A stretch of 64,000 nucleotides of DNA. Source: an uncultured Flavobacteriales bacterium (lineage in GTDB: Bacteria; Bacteroidota; Bacteroidia; Flavobacteriales; Crocinitomicaceae). The first letter of the stretch is position 1. Each line of letters starts with the position of its first letter. Location: contig CAMLRS010000005.1 of assembly GCA_946482515.1 (NCBI GenBank), positions 179,251 through 243,250 on the forward strand. The letters are read 5' to 3'. The notes beneath the pieces were generated by a model. That model worked only from the letters and a program-made list of their open reading frames with translations. It ran no database searches and was not told where the DNA came from. This document shows positions 43,329 to 52,295 of this stretch, one piece after another. Made by a program: the position numbers and the translations under genes.

Positions 43329-43865
43329 ATGAGTCATAATGGAAGGCCTAACCCGGAACATGCACCGGCTTATGCGAAGTACTATTTCGATCGGACGGCC
43401 GGTCAGACAGATCTAATGGCAACCCTTGAACAGAACGGACGCGAAACAGCGGCGTTCATTCGCAGCCTGCCTCCGGATAAATCTGATTTCCAGTACGCCG
43501 AAGGCAAATGGACGCCCAAAAGTGTGATTGCCCACATCAACGATACCGAGCGCGTTTTCCAATACAGGGCGCTGTGTTTTTCCCGCAAAGAACCGGCATC
43601 TATCCCCGGATTTGAAGAAGATTACTATGCTGCGAATGCCAATACGGCCGGTCGTTCACTCGAAGAGCTGGCTGCAGAGTTCGAAGCCATTCGTGCGTCT
43701 ACGATCAGCTTGTTCCGTTACATGGACGACGAAATGCTCGATTTCAAAGGAACGGCCAACAATAACGTGCTTACCGCGCGCAGCGCAGGCTGGATCATTG
43801 CCGGTCATGCGGTTCACCATATGGGAATTATTAAAGAACGTTATCTGGTTGAAACAGAGGAATAA
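43329..43865 (+). CDS. DinB-family protein
   Basis: A 178-residue DinB superfamily protein. The metal-ligand histidines are suggested by VIAHINDTERVFQYRAL (about residues 67-83) and AGHAVHHMGIIKERY (about residues 157-171). The architecture matches proteins of the DinB_2 type found in many Bacteroidota. The substrate or thiol partner is unknown. It is followed 47 bases later by an AHSA1-like gene that may share its transcript. A distant relative is at 1788-2327. Confidence 0.85.
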   Translation: MSHNGRPNPEHAPAYAKYYFDRTAGQTDLMATLEQNGRETAAFIRSLPPDKSDFQYAEGKWTPKSVIAHINDTERVFQYRALCFSRKEPASIPGFEEDYYAANANTAGRSLEELAAEFEAIRASTISLFRYMDDEMLDFKGTANNNVLTARSAGWIIAGHAVHHMGIIKERYLVETEE

Positions 43866-43912
43866 ATAAAGCACCGTTTCCCCTATATTTGAGAATAGCT
43901 AACAGGGAAATC

Positions 43913-44347
43913 ATGGACTTATCACTCGTTTTGTCCGAATCGATCGATATCAAGGCACCGGCTGCGAAAGTGTGGCGTGGCCTGACCGATCCGGCGATCA
44001 TCAAAGAATACCTTTACGGAACCAATACGCAAACCACGTGGGAAATCGGAACAGAAGTGGTTTTCGAAGGCGAATTCGACGGAAAATCCTACCGCGATAA
44101 AGGTGTGGTATTGGAAAACGAACCCGGTTCCTTGCTCAGCTATACCTATTGGAGCGGCTTTTCAGGAATGGAAGACAAACCGGAAAATTATTCGATTGTG
44201 ACGTGTCGCGTCATCCCGCTCGATGAAGAACATACCCGTTTGACGTGGACACACCGCGGCTACGCATCTAAAGAAGCCTATGAGCATTCCAAGATCGGGA
44301 TGAAGCCGTTTATGGAATCGATTAAAACGGTGATGGAGCGCGCTTAA
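43913..44347 (+). CDS. AHSA1/SRPBCC-family protein
   Basis: I choose the ATG at 43913 (MDLSLVLSESIDIKAPAAKVW), giving 144 residues. The pattern SIDIKAPAAKVWRGLTDPAIIKEYLYG, WEIGTEVVFEGEFDGKSYRDKG and HTRLTWTHRGYASKEAYEH is typical of the Aha1-C/SRPBCC domain, which in bacteria binds hydrophobic ligands or acts in stress responses. A TAnnTTTG-like element (TATATTTG) lies about 20 bases upstream. Its 3' end overlaps the convergent SpoIIE phosphatase gene by four bases. Confidence 0.85.
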   Translation: MDLSLVLSESIDIKAPAAKVWRGLTDPAIIKEYLYGTNTQTTWEIGTEVVFEGEFDGKSYRDKGVVLENEPGSLLSYTYWSGFSGMEDKPENYSIVTCRVIPLDEEHTRLTWTHRGYASKEAYEHSKIGMKPFMESIKTVMERA

Positions 44348-45780
44348 AACCGGATCCCGATCACGAGGATGTCGTCGACCTGTTCAAGATCGCCTTTCCA
44401 CTGTTCAATGGTATCGCTCAGCGTTTGTTTCTGTTCACTGAACGACAATTGGTGATGTTCCAGCAAAAGGTTTTCCAGCTGCCGGTAACGGAATTTCTTT
44501 CCTTTCGGTCCGCCAAACTGATCGGCATAACCGTCTGTAAATGTATAAATGCAATCGCCTTTGTGAAGCGGCACTACGTGTGAGGTAAACGATGTGCTCA
44601 GCGGACTGTAGCCACACGGTTGACGATTCGCTTTGTATTCTTTCAGAATGGGTTCGCCGTTTTCGTCTTTGCGGACCAGGTAGAGATCGTTATTGGCTGA
44701 AGCGTAAGTAAGCTGGCTGGTTTTCTGGTCGATGCAGCAGATCGTTATGTCCATGCCGTCCTTGCTTTCGCCCGCATTTCCCGATTGATTCAGCGCATGA
44801 ATGATCTTCTCGCGCAGCAGGTTCAATACTTCAGCCGGATCGGAAACGCCTTGTCCGGCAATGATTTCATCGAGAAAAGACAAGCCGAGCATGGTCATGA
44901 AACCACCCGGAACGCCATGTCCCGTGCAATCAGCAGTAGCGTAAAACAAGCGGTCGTTTTTCTCGTGAACCCAGTAAAAATCGCCGCTCACGATGTCTTT
45001 CGGTTTGAACAGCACAAAGCTGTCGCTGAAATGGCCGTTGAACTTTTCTTCCGTTGGGATGGAAGCGCGCTGTATGCTCCGGGCGTAATTGATACTATCG
45101 GTGATTTCCCGGTTCTTTTGCTCCAGGATGTCTTTCTGGTTCTGGATTTCCACCTTCTGCAACACGACTTCTTCGTGCTTTTGCTCGATGAGCTGTTTTG
45201 ATCGCTCGAGCTCCATCCGGTTACGGATTTCGCTATAAGTGAGTCGGTAACGCGTCCGGATCAGGAATACACAGAAAATGAGCACGGTGAGCGTGAGCAA
45301 TCCACCGTTGATCAGGAATTCTTCTACCGAAAGCTGGCTGTTCAGCTTGTAGAACAGCACGTTGCTGACAATCGTAACCACAAACAGCAGCAGGGAAAGG
45401 CGCAATTCCCACAAAACCAGCATACCCACACCGATAAACAGGACCATGTAGGCGAACGCATGTTCCTGGAAGTGCGAAACGTCCATCACGCTCCACATAT
45501 AAGCATTCTGAATAGAAATGCCCACGACCAGCACGAACATGCAGGTGTAAATATTGATGCCGAGCTGTTTGCGGAAGAGCAGAATACCGAGACTGGCCGC
45601 CGAAACGATCAACCGGAAGAGCAGGAACGGTACGAAATACTCCCGCATCACGAAATAATCACTGGCAAACCAGATCAGATTCAGGAGCAGGCCGACCCAG
45701 CAGGCGATCACGTGAAATTTCTCGGTCGACCTGTAAAATTCTTCCTTTATGAGCGTTTGGGGTACGTTGGTTTCCTGCAT
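44344..45780 (-). CDS. Membrane-bound SpoIIE/PP2C-type serine phosphatase
   Basis: A 478-residue protein. Residues about 20-175 contain six transmembrane helices (for example ACWVGLLLNLIWFASDYFV and LLTLTVLIFCVFLI). A coiled-coil linker follows (residues about 185-235; IEQKHEEVVLQKVEIQNQK). The C-terminal PPM domain has RSIQRASIPTEEKF, KDIVSGDFYWVHEK, ADCTGHGVPGGFMTMLG with metal-binding aspartates, and TFTDGYADQFGG. It probably dephosphorylates an anti-sigma-factor antagonist or similar protein in response to a membrane signal. No anti-anti-sigma gene is adjacent, so the partner is unknown. A palindromic repeat lies upstream. Confidence 0.9.
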   Translation of the reverse strand: MQETNVPQTLIKEEFYRSTEKFHVIACWVGLLLNLIWFASDYFVMREYFVPFLLFRLIVSAASLGILLFRKQLGINIYTCMFVLVVGISIQNAYMWSVMDVSHFQEHAFAYMVLFIGVGMLVLWELRLSLLLFVVTIVSNVLFYKLNSQLSVEEFLINGGLLTLTVLIFCVFLIRTRYRLTYSEIRNRMELERSKQLIEQKHEEVVLQKVEIQNQKDILEQKNREITDSINYARSIQRASIPTEEKFNGHFSDSFVLFKPKDIVSGDFYWVHEKNDRLFYATADCTGHGVPGGFMTMLGLSFLDEIIAGQGVSDPAEVLNLLREKIIHALNQSGNAGESKDGMDITICCIDQKTSQLTYASANNDLYLVRKDENGEPILKEYKANRQPCGYSPLSTSFTSHVVPLHKGDCIYTFTDGYADQFGGPKGKKFRYRQLENLLLEHHQLSFSEQKQTLSDTIEQWKGDLEQVDDILVIGIRF

Positions 45781-45933
45781 CGTGACTAATATACTAAAAG
45801 TATCGGTGCATGGATTTCGGCAATCAAAACTTAAAAGAAGTTAGCGAATGGATCCGAAAGGCGAAAAAATGCATTTTTGTGGATAGGCTGGCGTATTGTT
45901 TTGAAATTGCTGAAAGCCTTGCGGAATAAGAAG

Positions 45934-45959
45934 CTAAACGTTGCTAACGGTTACCAACG
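45934..45959 (+). repeat. 26-bp palindromic intergenic repeat, copy 3
   Basis: Core arms CGTTGCTAAC and GTTACCAACG around a central G, preceded by CTAAA. It lies between divergent genes, only 12 bases before the ATG at 45972, so it could be within the leader or promoter of that gene. Confidence 0.8.
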
Positions 45960-45971
45960 AATACGATTCAG

Positions 45972-46592
45972 ATGAAAGGAACAACATTGTTTAAACCATT
46001 TTTTGCGCTTTTGCTGCTGGCAGGAGCCGTTTCGTGCAACACCAATGAGTTGGAAGAGCCCGCTTCAGATACAATAGCAAATCAACCTGTAGATACGTTG
46101 ACGGTAGAAGATGTCTCGCTGGAAGTACTGGCACTGCTGCAAAAAAACGATGTAAAAGCCCTGGCTGATTATGCAGATCCGACCGTTGGCGTGCGATTTT
46201 CGCCGTATGCTTACGTGGATACAACAAGCGATGTCGTGTTCAGCCGGCAGCAATTGACGAAATTACAGCTCACAGATTCCTTTTTATGGGGACATTTCGA
46301 CGGCACCGGTGATCCGATCCGGATGAATGTGAAAAGCTATTTCAAGCGTTTTGTTTACGATGCCGACTTTCTGAACGCAGAAAAAATAGCCCTCAATCAC
46401 ACCTTCGGGACAGGCAACTCCATTGACAATGTGACCGCGGTCTATCCCGGCTGCGATTACATCGAGTACTATTTTTCCGGGTTTAATAAGGAATACGGCG
46501 GAATGGACTGGCGATCGCTGAAGCTGGTTTTCAGGAAAGAACAGGAGCGTTTTTACCTCGTTGGGATTGTTCATGGCGAGTGGACGATCTGA
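45972..46592 (+). CDS. Lipoprotein of unknown function
   Basis: A 206-residue protein with a lipoprotein signal (FFALLLLAGAVSC, cysteine near residue 22). The mature part begins with a short acidic linker and continues with a compact domain: ALLQKNDVKALADYADPTVGVRFSPYAY followed by VKSYFKRFVYDADFLNAEKIALN and a closing GMDWRSLKLVFRKEQERFYLVGIVHGEWTI. The pattern recalls NTF2/SnoaL-like folds, in which a pocket is formed between helices and a curved sheet, but the match is not firm. It appears monocistronic. Confidence 0.65.
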   Translation: MKGTTLFKPFFALLLLAGAVSCNTNELEEPASDTIANQPVDTLTVEDVSLEVLALLQKNDVKALADYADPTVGVRFSPYAYVDTTSDVVFSRQQLTKLQLTDSFLWGHFDGTGDPIRMNVKSYFKRFVYDADFLNAEKIALNHTFGTGNSIDNVTAVYPGCDYIEYYFSGFNKEYGGMDWRSLKLVFRKEQERFYLVGIVHGEWTI

Positions 46593-46665
46593 TTGACTGA
46601 CAGTTGCGGATAAGGAAAGTCTGACCAATTGTGAATTACGCGTTCAATAAATTTTCGCCGGCTAC

Positions 46666-46695
46666 TTGATACTCCTGCGAATCATACTAACTTTG
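46666..46695 (+). promoter_or_regulatory. Bacteroidota-type promoter of the alpha-oxoamine synthase gene
   Basis: A TTG -33 core at 46666-46668 and TAACTTTG at 46688-46695 are separated by 19 bases, matching the TTTG-N19-TAnnTTTG consensus of the primary sigma factor of Bacteroidota. The start codon at 46730 follows 34 bases downstream. This is the best promoter in the window. Confidence 0.65.
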
Positions 46696-46729
46696 CACAA
46701 ACAAATCTGTAACCTGGATGTAACATTCC

Positions 46730-48019
46730 ATGGAGCAGAAAATGAAAACTATGGCAGATATTTTCGACAAAATTGAGCGCAACCGTGGTCCGATCGGGCA
46801 ATACTCAAAAGGAGTTCACGGTTATTTTACATTTCCAAAGCTGGAAGGTGAGCTGGGAAATAAAATGATCTTCCGCGGTAAGGAGTGTTTGGTGTGGTCA
46901 CTGAACAACTACCTCGGACTGGCGAATCACCCTGAAGTAAGAGAAGCAGACCGCAAGGCAGCTGAAACATACGGATTGGCTTACCCGATGGGGGCACGTA
47001 TGATGACAGGTCAGACAAGCGAGCACGAAAAGCTCGAGAACGAGCTGGCTGAATTCATGGGGAAAGAAGATGCTATCCTGCTGAACTTCGGTTACCAGGG
47101 AATGGTTTCTGCAATTGATTGCCTCGTAGACCGCAGCGACATCATCGTATACGATAGCGAAGCACACGCTTGTATCCTCGACGGAATGCGTCTCCATACC
47201 GGAAAACGTTTCGTTTTCCAGCACAACGATATGGAAAGCTTCGACAAGCAAATGAGAAATGCTACACGCCTTGCTGAAACAACAGGTGGTGGTATCCTCG
47301 TGATCACAGAAGGCGTTTTCGGAATGGCCGGTGACCAGGGGAAACTGGCTGAGATCGTTGAATTCCGCAAATCCGGAAAATACAACTTCCGTTTGTTCGT
47401 AGACGACGCTCACGGTTTCGGAACACTCGGTGAAACAGGCCAGGGAGCTGGTGAAGCACAAGGCGTTCAGGCGGAGATCGACGTACTGTTCGGGACATTC
47501 GCGAAGTCTATGGCTTCTATCGGTGGTTTCATTGCCGGTGACGAATCCATCGTTGAATTCCTTCGCTACAACATGCGTTCGCAAATGTTTGCCAAAGCAC
47601 TTCCGATCACTATCACGATCGGTGCCCGCAAGCGTCTCGAATTGCTGCGCACACGTCCGGAGCTGAAAGAGAAACTGAATACGATCGCTTCTGCACTCCA
47701 GAACGGATTGAAGAATGCAGGATTCGATATCGGTGCAACCAATTCGCCGGTAACGCCAGTGTTCATGAAAGGAAACCTCGCTGAAGCGACCAACCTGACA
47801 TTCGACCTGCGTGAGAATTACAATATCTTCTGCTCCATCGTAATCTACCCGGTGGTACCAAAAGACGTGATCATGCTGCGTTTGATCCCTACAGCGGCGC
47901 ATACGCTGGATGATGTGAACTACACGATCGAAACGTTCAAAAAACTGAAAGACAAGCTCGACAACGGCGCTTACAAAGCCGATGAGCTCGCTACAGTTGA
48001 AGTAGACAAGAAAAAATAA
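46730..48019 (+). CDS. Alpha-oxoamine synthase family enzyme (serine palmitoyltransferase or KBL-type)
   Basis: A 429-residue PLP-dependent class II aminotransferase-fold enzyme. Key features: LVWSLNNYLGLANHPEV near residues 59-75, YPMGARMMTGQTSEHEKLENELA, YDSEAHACILDGMRL, a VDDAHGFGTLGETG segment with the PLP-contacting aspartate and histidine, and the Schiff-base lysine in GTFAKSMASIGGF (Lys at about residue 256). The family condenses an amino acid with an acyl-CoA. In Bacteroidota, serine palmitoyltransferase, which starts sphingolipid synthesis, is a common member; 2-amino-3-ketobutyrate CoA ligase and AONS are alternatives. No biotin or threonine-catabolism gene adjoins it. I favour serine palmitoyltransferase with limited confidence. 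Confidence 0.75.
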   Translation: MEQKMKTMADIFDKIERNRGPIGQYSKGVHGYFTFPKLEGELGNKMIFRGKECLVWSLNNYLGLANHPEVREADRKAAETYGLAYPMGARMMTGQTSEHEKLENELAEFMGKEDAILLNFGYQGMVSAIDCLVDRSDIIVYDSEAHACILDGMRLHTGKRFVFQHNDMESFDKQMRNATRLAETTGGGILVITEGVFGMAGDQGKLAEIVEFRKSGKYNFRLFVDDAHGFGTLGETGQGAGEAQGVQAEIDVLFGTFAKSMASIGGFIAGDESIVEFLRYNMRSQMFAKALPITITIGARKRLELLRTRPELKEKLNTIASALQNGLKNAGFDIGATNSPVTPVFMKGNLAEATNLTFDLRENYNIFCSIVIYPVVPKDVIMLRLIPTAAHTLDDVNYTIETFKKLKDKLDNGAYKADELATVEVDKKK

Positions 48020-48039
48020 GCAGCCACGAGCTGAATGAG

Positions 48040-48075
48040 ATCCCGTCCGCCTTAGGCGCGGCGGGATTTTTTTTT
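48040..48075 (+). terminator. Rho-independent terminator
   Basis: ATCCCGTCCGC and GCGCGGCGGGAT form a GC-rich stem (one mismatched position) with a short loop, followed by nine T. It ends the alpha-oxoamine synthase transcript 20 bases after the stop. Confidence 0.9.
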
Positions 48076-48090
48076 GCTCATCAGTGAATC

Positions 48091-48116
48091 CGGTTTTAAC
48101 GGTTAGCAACGCTTAC
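48091..48116 (-). repeat. 26-bp palindromic intergenic repeat, copy 4 (divergent)
   Basis: Read on the minus strand it shows AAGCGTTGCTAAC and GTTAAAACCG, a more diverged copy with one arm imperfect. It follows the terminator of the alpha-oxoamine synthase gene and precedes the histidine kinase gene. Confidence 0.65.
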
Positions 48117-48208
48117 ACTCAATGAAATAGATTTCGGATGGCTAAAACGTTTTTGAATGGCCTTCCCTAAAGCTGGTTATTGACACTAGGGTTTTCCACT
48201 TGTTTCAA

Positions 48209-48216
48209 TACATTTG
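48209..48216 (+). promoter_or_regulatory. Putative -7 element upstream of the HisKA_2 kinase gene
   Basis: TACATTTG matches TAnnTTTG and lies 80 bases before the ATG at 48297. A TTG 26 bases upstream is too far for a standard spacing. Confidence 0.35.
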
Positions 48217-48296
48217 TAAGGAAGGGCTTTGTCCGGCGATCTTTCTGCCTGTTGAAAGGACCGGTGAGCTGACCTGCTTATGAAACTCTACGATAC

Positions 48297-49532
48297 ATGA
48301 TCGCTTTTTTGACAACGCTCTTTACGCCGCCCAAGCTTCAGACCACGGACTATGTCCACGAAGCGAAGTACATTCTGGCATACAGGCTGAGTTTATTTCT
48401 AGGAATTATCATTTCGATACTGATCTGTGTATTGATCCCGTATTTCAACCCGGGAACTGTCATTGTTTCGTTAGCGGCGCTTGCATCTATGATCGTTTCC
48501 CTGTTTGTGATCCGGAAAACGGGCCATTACTTTGTTCCCACACTCGTTATCAACCTGGTAGGGGCTGCGGCTTGTCAGATTACGCTGTACCTTATCAACG
48601 ATCAGCCGCACATGGTCGATTTGCTCTGGATGTGTATCAACATCCTCTTTGCGTTTCTGATCCTCGGACAGCGCTGGGGATTCTTCTTATCTGTTCTGCA
48701 TGGTGTGATGTCGACCGTATTCTATGCGTTTTACCTGCAGGACCAGATTCAGCTGTTGAAAGACCTTTCCATCGAACAGATATACAGCACGGCATTGAAC
48801 CTGTTGTTGTGTTTCATTATCATTTCGTACCTGTGCTGGCAGAATATCCGGACGAACGAGCTGGCTAAACAGCAATTGAACCTGGCACAGGACGTTTTAC
48901 AGGATCAGTACAACATCATTTCCAAGCAGAACGAAGAAAAAACCGTGATGCTGAAGGAAATACACCACCGCGTGAAAAACAACCTGCAGATCATCACCAG
49001 TTTGTTGCGCCTGCAATCCCGCGAGCTGGAAAACCCGGAAGCCATCGCTAAATTCAAGGATGCTACACATCGCGTGATCGCTATGTCGATGATCCATGAG
49101 AAAATGTATCAGAGTGATCATTTGTCGACGCTGCATATGAAAGAATACCTGCGCGATCTGTCCGGTGATCTCGTTACATCGTATCAATCCGGTTATCCTG
49201 TGAAGCTGGAAATCGAATGCGACGTTGAATCCATCGGTTTGCGCTCCATTGTGCCGTTGGCCTTGATTTTGAACGAATTGATCTCAAACTCATTGAAGTA
49301 CGCCTTCGACGAGTACGAAGACTGTAAGATCTCGCTGTCGTTTATGCGTCACGGCGAAAACCAATGCTGCTTGCGCTATAAAGACAGCGGTACCTGGAAA
49401 GCACCGTCACGTCGCGATTCCTTTGGCCTGGACCTGATCGATTCGTTGACCGACCAGCTGGAAGGAACCATGAAAATGGAGACCTTCCCGGAAACGAAGT
49501 TCGAGTTCATCTTTACGCCACAGGAGGATTGA
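48297..49532 (+). CDS. Membrane sensor histidine kinase (HisKA_2 type)
   Basis: A 411-residue protein. Residues about 25-190 contain six transmembrane helices of a 6TM sensor domain (LSLFLGIIISILICVLIPYF, LLLCFIIISYLCW). A short coiled coil follows (ELAKQQLNLAQDVLQDQYNIISKQNEEK). The HisKA_2 dimerisation/phosphoacceptor helix is MLKEIHHRVKNNLQIITSLL, with the phospho-accepting His at 223 or 224. The ATPase domain has PLALILNELISNSLKYAF (N-box), DSGTW and SRRDSFGLDLIDSL (G-box). The partner regulator is not adjacent; a lone receiver is at 12421. A palindromic repeat is found on each side of the gene. Confidence 0.93.
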   Translation: MIAFLTTLFTPPKLQTTDYVHEAKYILAYRLSLFLGIIISILICVLIPYFNPGTVIVSLAALASMIVSLFVIRKTGHYFVPTLVINLVGAAACQITLYLINDQPHMVDLLWMCINILFAFLILGQRWGFFLSVLHGVMSTVFYAFYLQDQIQLLKDLSIEQIYSTALNLLLCFIIISYLCWQNIRTNELAKQQLNLAQDVLQDQYNIISKQNEEKTVMLKEIHHRVKNNLQIITSLLRLQSRELENPEAIAKFKDATHRVIAMSMIHEKMYQSDHLSTLHMKEYLRDLSGDLVTSYQSGYPVKLEIECDVESIGLRSIVPLALILNELISNSLKYAFDEYEDCKISLSFMRHGENQCCLRYKDSGTWKAPSRRDSFGLDLIDSLTDQLEGTMKMETFPETKFEFIFTPQED

Positions 49533-49562
49533 ATTTGTGTCATTATCAGTGATAACTGCCAC

Positions 49563-49588
49563 TTAAACGTTTCTAACGGTTAATAACG
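49563..49588 (+). repeat. 26-bp palindromic intergenic repeat, copy 5
   Basis: Core arms CGTTTCTAAC and GTTAATAACG around a central G, preceded by TTAAA. It lies between the HisKA_2 kinase gene and the zinc-finger-like gene. Confidence 0.8.
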
Positions 49589-49655
49589 TTTATTTCCACT
49601 GAGAGTCTTGCTTGAAATGATCTTTTCGCCTAACTTAAATAAGAAAAGAGATTTT

Positions 49656-50096
49656 ATGTGTGCATCAAAAGACCAAGAATTGCGTCAGTGTGTGATTTGC
49701 AACCGGAAACTGATCGGCCGTTCAGACAAGCGTTTTTGCGACATTCAGTGTAAAAACAAGTATCATGCGGAAGTGCGAAAATCGATGAAGACCATTCGTT
49801 CGGAAACCTTACGTATCCTGACCAATAATTATGTGATCCTTTCAGGTGTATTGGGCGAAGAAAAGAACAGCTGCCTGATCGATAAACTGGCTCTGGAGCG
49901 ATTAGGATTTAGGTTCAATTATGTCACCGATGCAATGAACCAGTACGGAATTATTTATTATGGGGTTTTCGACCTCACTTACCGGGCTATTAAGGGGAAA
50001 CGGATTCTGATTACCATTGACAAAGAGCGCCAGCCGATTTCACCGTTTATTTTCAAGCGATGGAATAGGGAACTGGGAGATGCTGCTACCGGTTAA
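49656..50096 (+). CDS. Small protein with zinc-ribbon-like N-terminus
   Basis: I start at the ATG at 49656 (MCASKDQELRQCVICNRKL), giving 146 residues; an upstream TTG-start form would add poorly conserved residues. CVICNRKLIGRSDKRFCDIQCKNKYH forms a CxxC...CxxxC zinc-ribbon-like cluster similar to the short zinc-finger domains that begin with CxxCxxxxxGRSDKxFC. The remainder (NNYVILSGVLGEEKN... LALERLGFRFNYVTDAMNQYG) is an unnamed small domain seen with this finger. It might be nucleic-acid binding. The gene is convergent with nhaA and overlaps its stop by four bases. Confidence 0.75.
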   Translation: MCASKDQELRQCVICNRKLIGRSDKRFCDIQCKNKYHAEVRKSMKTIRSETLRILTNNYVILSGVLGEEKNSCLIDKLALERLGFRFNYVTDAMNQYGIIYYGVFDLTYRAIKGKRILITIDKERQPISPFIFKRWNRELGDAATG

Positions 50097-51256
50097 CTCC
50101 GGCGTTTGGCAGTCGCGACACGCAATACAAGGTAACCCGCAACAGCAGAAATGCCCGAAGCAATCAGAACCGCGATTTTCGAATCACTGATCAGCTGAGT
50201 GGAATCAAATGCCAGCAGGGCAATGAAAATCGACATCGTGAAGCCGATACCGGCCAGCATTGCAACACCGATAAAGCTGCTAATGGAAATACCTTTTGGA
50301 AATTTGCACCATCCAGCTACAATTCCAATTCCTGAGAAAAGCAATATGCCAAGCGGCTTACCAACCACGAGGGCCAGGATAATGCCGAGACTGTTAGAGG
50401 AAGTAAGCTGGTCAGTCCAGTCTTTTTCAACGATAATTCCAGTATTGGCCAATGCAAAAATGGGCAGGATCACATAACTAATCGGAACTTCCAGCCATCC
50501 CATCAGCTTCAATGAAGGTGTGTGCTCAGCACCTTTCAGATACGGAATAGTGAAGGCCAGCAATACACCGGTAATCGTGGCGTGAATACCTGAGAGCGAC
50601 ATGCAATACCACATAACGCCGCCTAAAATAAGGTATGGAATCAGGCTGCGAACACCGGAGCGGTTCAGGGCGATCAACACGACAAAAATGGCTATGGCCA
50701 GTCCGAAATAAAGCAGCGAAAATCCGGTGGAATAAAATACGGCAATCACGATAATTGCGCCCAGGTCGTCGATTATGGCAAGCGCTGTCAGGAAAATCTT
50801 GAGCGATATCGGAATCCGGTTTCCCAATAGTGAAAGCACGCCCAACGAAAAAGCGATATCCGTAGCCATGGGAATTCCTACGCCGGATTGGGTCAGTGTT
50901 CCGTAATTAAAGCAGAGGTGAATAACGGCTGGAACGACCATTCCGCCGAGTGCTGCCAGCAACGGAAGCATCGATTGCCGGATGTCGGACAATTCACCTG
51001 AAAGTAGCTCGTGCTTGATTTCCAGTCCGACAAGCAGAAAGAAAACGGTCATGAGCCCGTCGTTGATCCAGAATTCAACTGATTTCCCGAATACGGGCTG
51101 GTGCCAGAAATGCGTATAGGAATCTCCCAGGAATGAATTGGCCAGAAAGAGCGAAAGGGCCGTGCAGATGATCAGTAATATCCCGCCGGATTTTTCATTG
51201 CCAATAAACGCGTGGACCAATTTCCGAAATTTCGGTCTCGAAGGTGTATTCGTCAT
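50093..51256 (-). CDS. nhaA: Na+/H+ antiporter NhaA
   Basis: I start at the ATG at 51256 (MTNTPSRPKFRKLVHAFIG), giving 387 residues, the normal NhaA length. Diagnostic segments are visible: the INDGLMTVFFLLVGLEIKHELLSGEL block, the helix with PMATDIAFSLGVLSLLG, the two essential aspartates in LTALAIIDDLGAIIVIAVFY (the sodium/proton site), and GIHATITGVLLAFTIP. It exchanges external protons for cytoplasmic sodium across the inner membrane. It is divergent from panB, with a palindromic repeat in the gap. Confidence 0.95.
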   Translation of the reverse strand: MTNTPSRPKFRKLVHAFIGNEKSGGILLIICTALSLFLANSFLGDSYTHFWHQPVFGKSVEFWINDGLMTVFFLLVGLEIKHELLSGELSDIRQSMLPLLAALGGMVVPAVIHLCFNYGTLTQSGVGIPMATDIAFSLGVLSLLGNRIPISLKIFLTALAIIDDLGAIIVIAVFYSTGFSLLYFGLAIAIFVVLIALNRSGVRSLIPYLILGGVMWYCMSLSGIHATITGVLLAFTIPYLKGAEHTPSLKLMGWLEVPISYVILPIFALANTGIIVEKDWTDQLTSSNSLGIILALVVGKPLGILLFSGIGIVAGWCKFPKGISISSFIGVAMLAGIGFTMSIFIALLAFDSTQLISDSKIAVLIASGISAVAGYLVLRVATAKRRS

Positions 51257-51327
51257 GCTGGTGAAGATAATCAAAAAGGACAATTTGAACGACCGAAATA
51301 GTCGGAAACCTGAGTATTTAAAGGAAT

Positions 51328-51353
51328 CTAAACGTTTCTAACGGTTAATAACG
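51328..51353 (+). repeat. 26-bp palindromic intergenic repeat, copy 6
   Basis: Core arms CGTTTCTAAC and GTTAATAACG around a central G, preceded by CTAAA; it is nearly identical to copy 5. It lies between divergent nhaA and panB. Confidence 0.85.
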
Positions 51354-51421
51354 ATTAGGTTGTGTAAGTGATTCCTCGTATTCAAAAAGGCTTTCCCCAC
51401 CACTAATATCCGATTTTACTC

Positions 51422-51429
51422 TACCTTCG
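51422..51429 (+). promoter_or_regulatory. Putative -7 element upstream of panB
   Basis: TACCTTCG, a TAnnTTCG variant identical to the one upstream of ftsK, ends 19 bases before the panB ATG at 51449. Confidence 0.4.
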
Positions 51430-51448
51430 TAGTTCAAATTTGATGACT

Positions 51449-52264
51449 ATGTCAGTGCATAAAAATGTCAAGCGCATAACGACGAATGTGTTGCAGGAAA
51501 TGAAGCAATCGGGCGAAAAGATCTCGATGCTCACAGGATACGATTTCTCTATGGCCCGGATCATTGATAATGCGGGTATCGACGTTATCCTTGTAGGTGA
51601 TTCTGCCTCCAATGTGATGGCCGGACATGAAACCACGCTTCCGATCACGCTCGACCAGATGATATACCACGCTTCTGCCGTTGTTCGTGCTGTAGAGCGC
51701 GCACTCGTGGTTGTCGATATGCCATTCGGTTCCTACCAGGGAAATTCCAAAGAAGCGCTTTCGAATGCCATCCGAATCATGAAAGAATCGGGCGGTCATG
51801 CCGTTAAACTGGAAGGCGGGGTAGAGATCATCGATTCCATTAAACGTATCCTCACGGCCGGGATTCCGGTAATGGGTCACCTCGGATTAACCCCACAGTC
51901 GATCTACAAATTCGGAACATACGTTGTTCGTGCGAAAGAGGAGCAGGAAGCTATTCAGCTGATGGACGATGCCAAAGCGTTGGAAGAAGCGGGCTGTTTT
52001 GCGATCGTATTGGAGAAAATTCCGGCTGACCTGGCTACGAAAGTCGCACAAAGCGTCAATATCCCGATCATCGGAATTGGCGCTGGAAACGGTGTCGACG
52101 GACAGGTATTAGTGGTACATGACATGCTCGGCATCAACAATGAATTCAGTCCGCGGTTTTTGCGCAAGTACGCGAATCTGTATGAGCAGATGAGGGGCGC
52201 TTTCGAACGATACATCGTGGATGTGAAGTCGGGCGATTTCCCGAACAAACAGGAACAATATTAA
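51449..52264 (+). CDS. panB: 3-methyl-2-oxobutanoate hydroxymethyltransferase
   Basis: I start at the ATG at 51449 ([19 protein letters not shown]), giving 271 residues; an ATG at 51443 is also possible. PanB signatures are strong: [35 protein letters not shown] near the start, [41 protein letters not shown] and [22 protein letters not shown]. It forms ketopantoate from 2-ketoisovalerate and methylenetetrahydrofolate, the first step of pantothenate synthesis. An RluA-type pseudouridine synthase gene begins 31 bases after it. Confidence 0.96.
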   Translation: MSVHKNVKRITTNVLQEMKQSGEKISMLTGYDFSMARIIDNAGIDVILVGDSASNVMAGHETTLPITLDQMIYHASAVVRAVERALVVVDMPFGSYQGNSKEALSNAIRIMKESGGHAVKLEGGVEIIDSIKRILTAGIPVMGHLGLTPQSIYKFGTYVVRAKEEQEAIQLMDDAKALEEAGCFAIVLEKIPADLATKVAQSVNIPIIGIGAGNGVDGQVLVVHDMLGINNEFSPRFLRKYANLYEQMRGAFERYIVDVKSGDFPNKQEQY

Positions 52265-52295
52265 AAACCGGTCAGATTTGGCAGATCAGTCAGAG

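Noticed and set aside
46898..48109. Minus-strand frame of 403 codons opposite the alpha-oxoamine synthase
   Set aside because: It is antisense to a well-supported gene, has an atypical Cys/His-rich composition and no recognisable domain.
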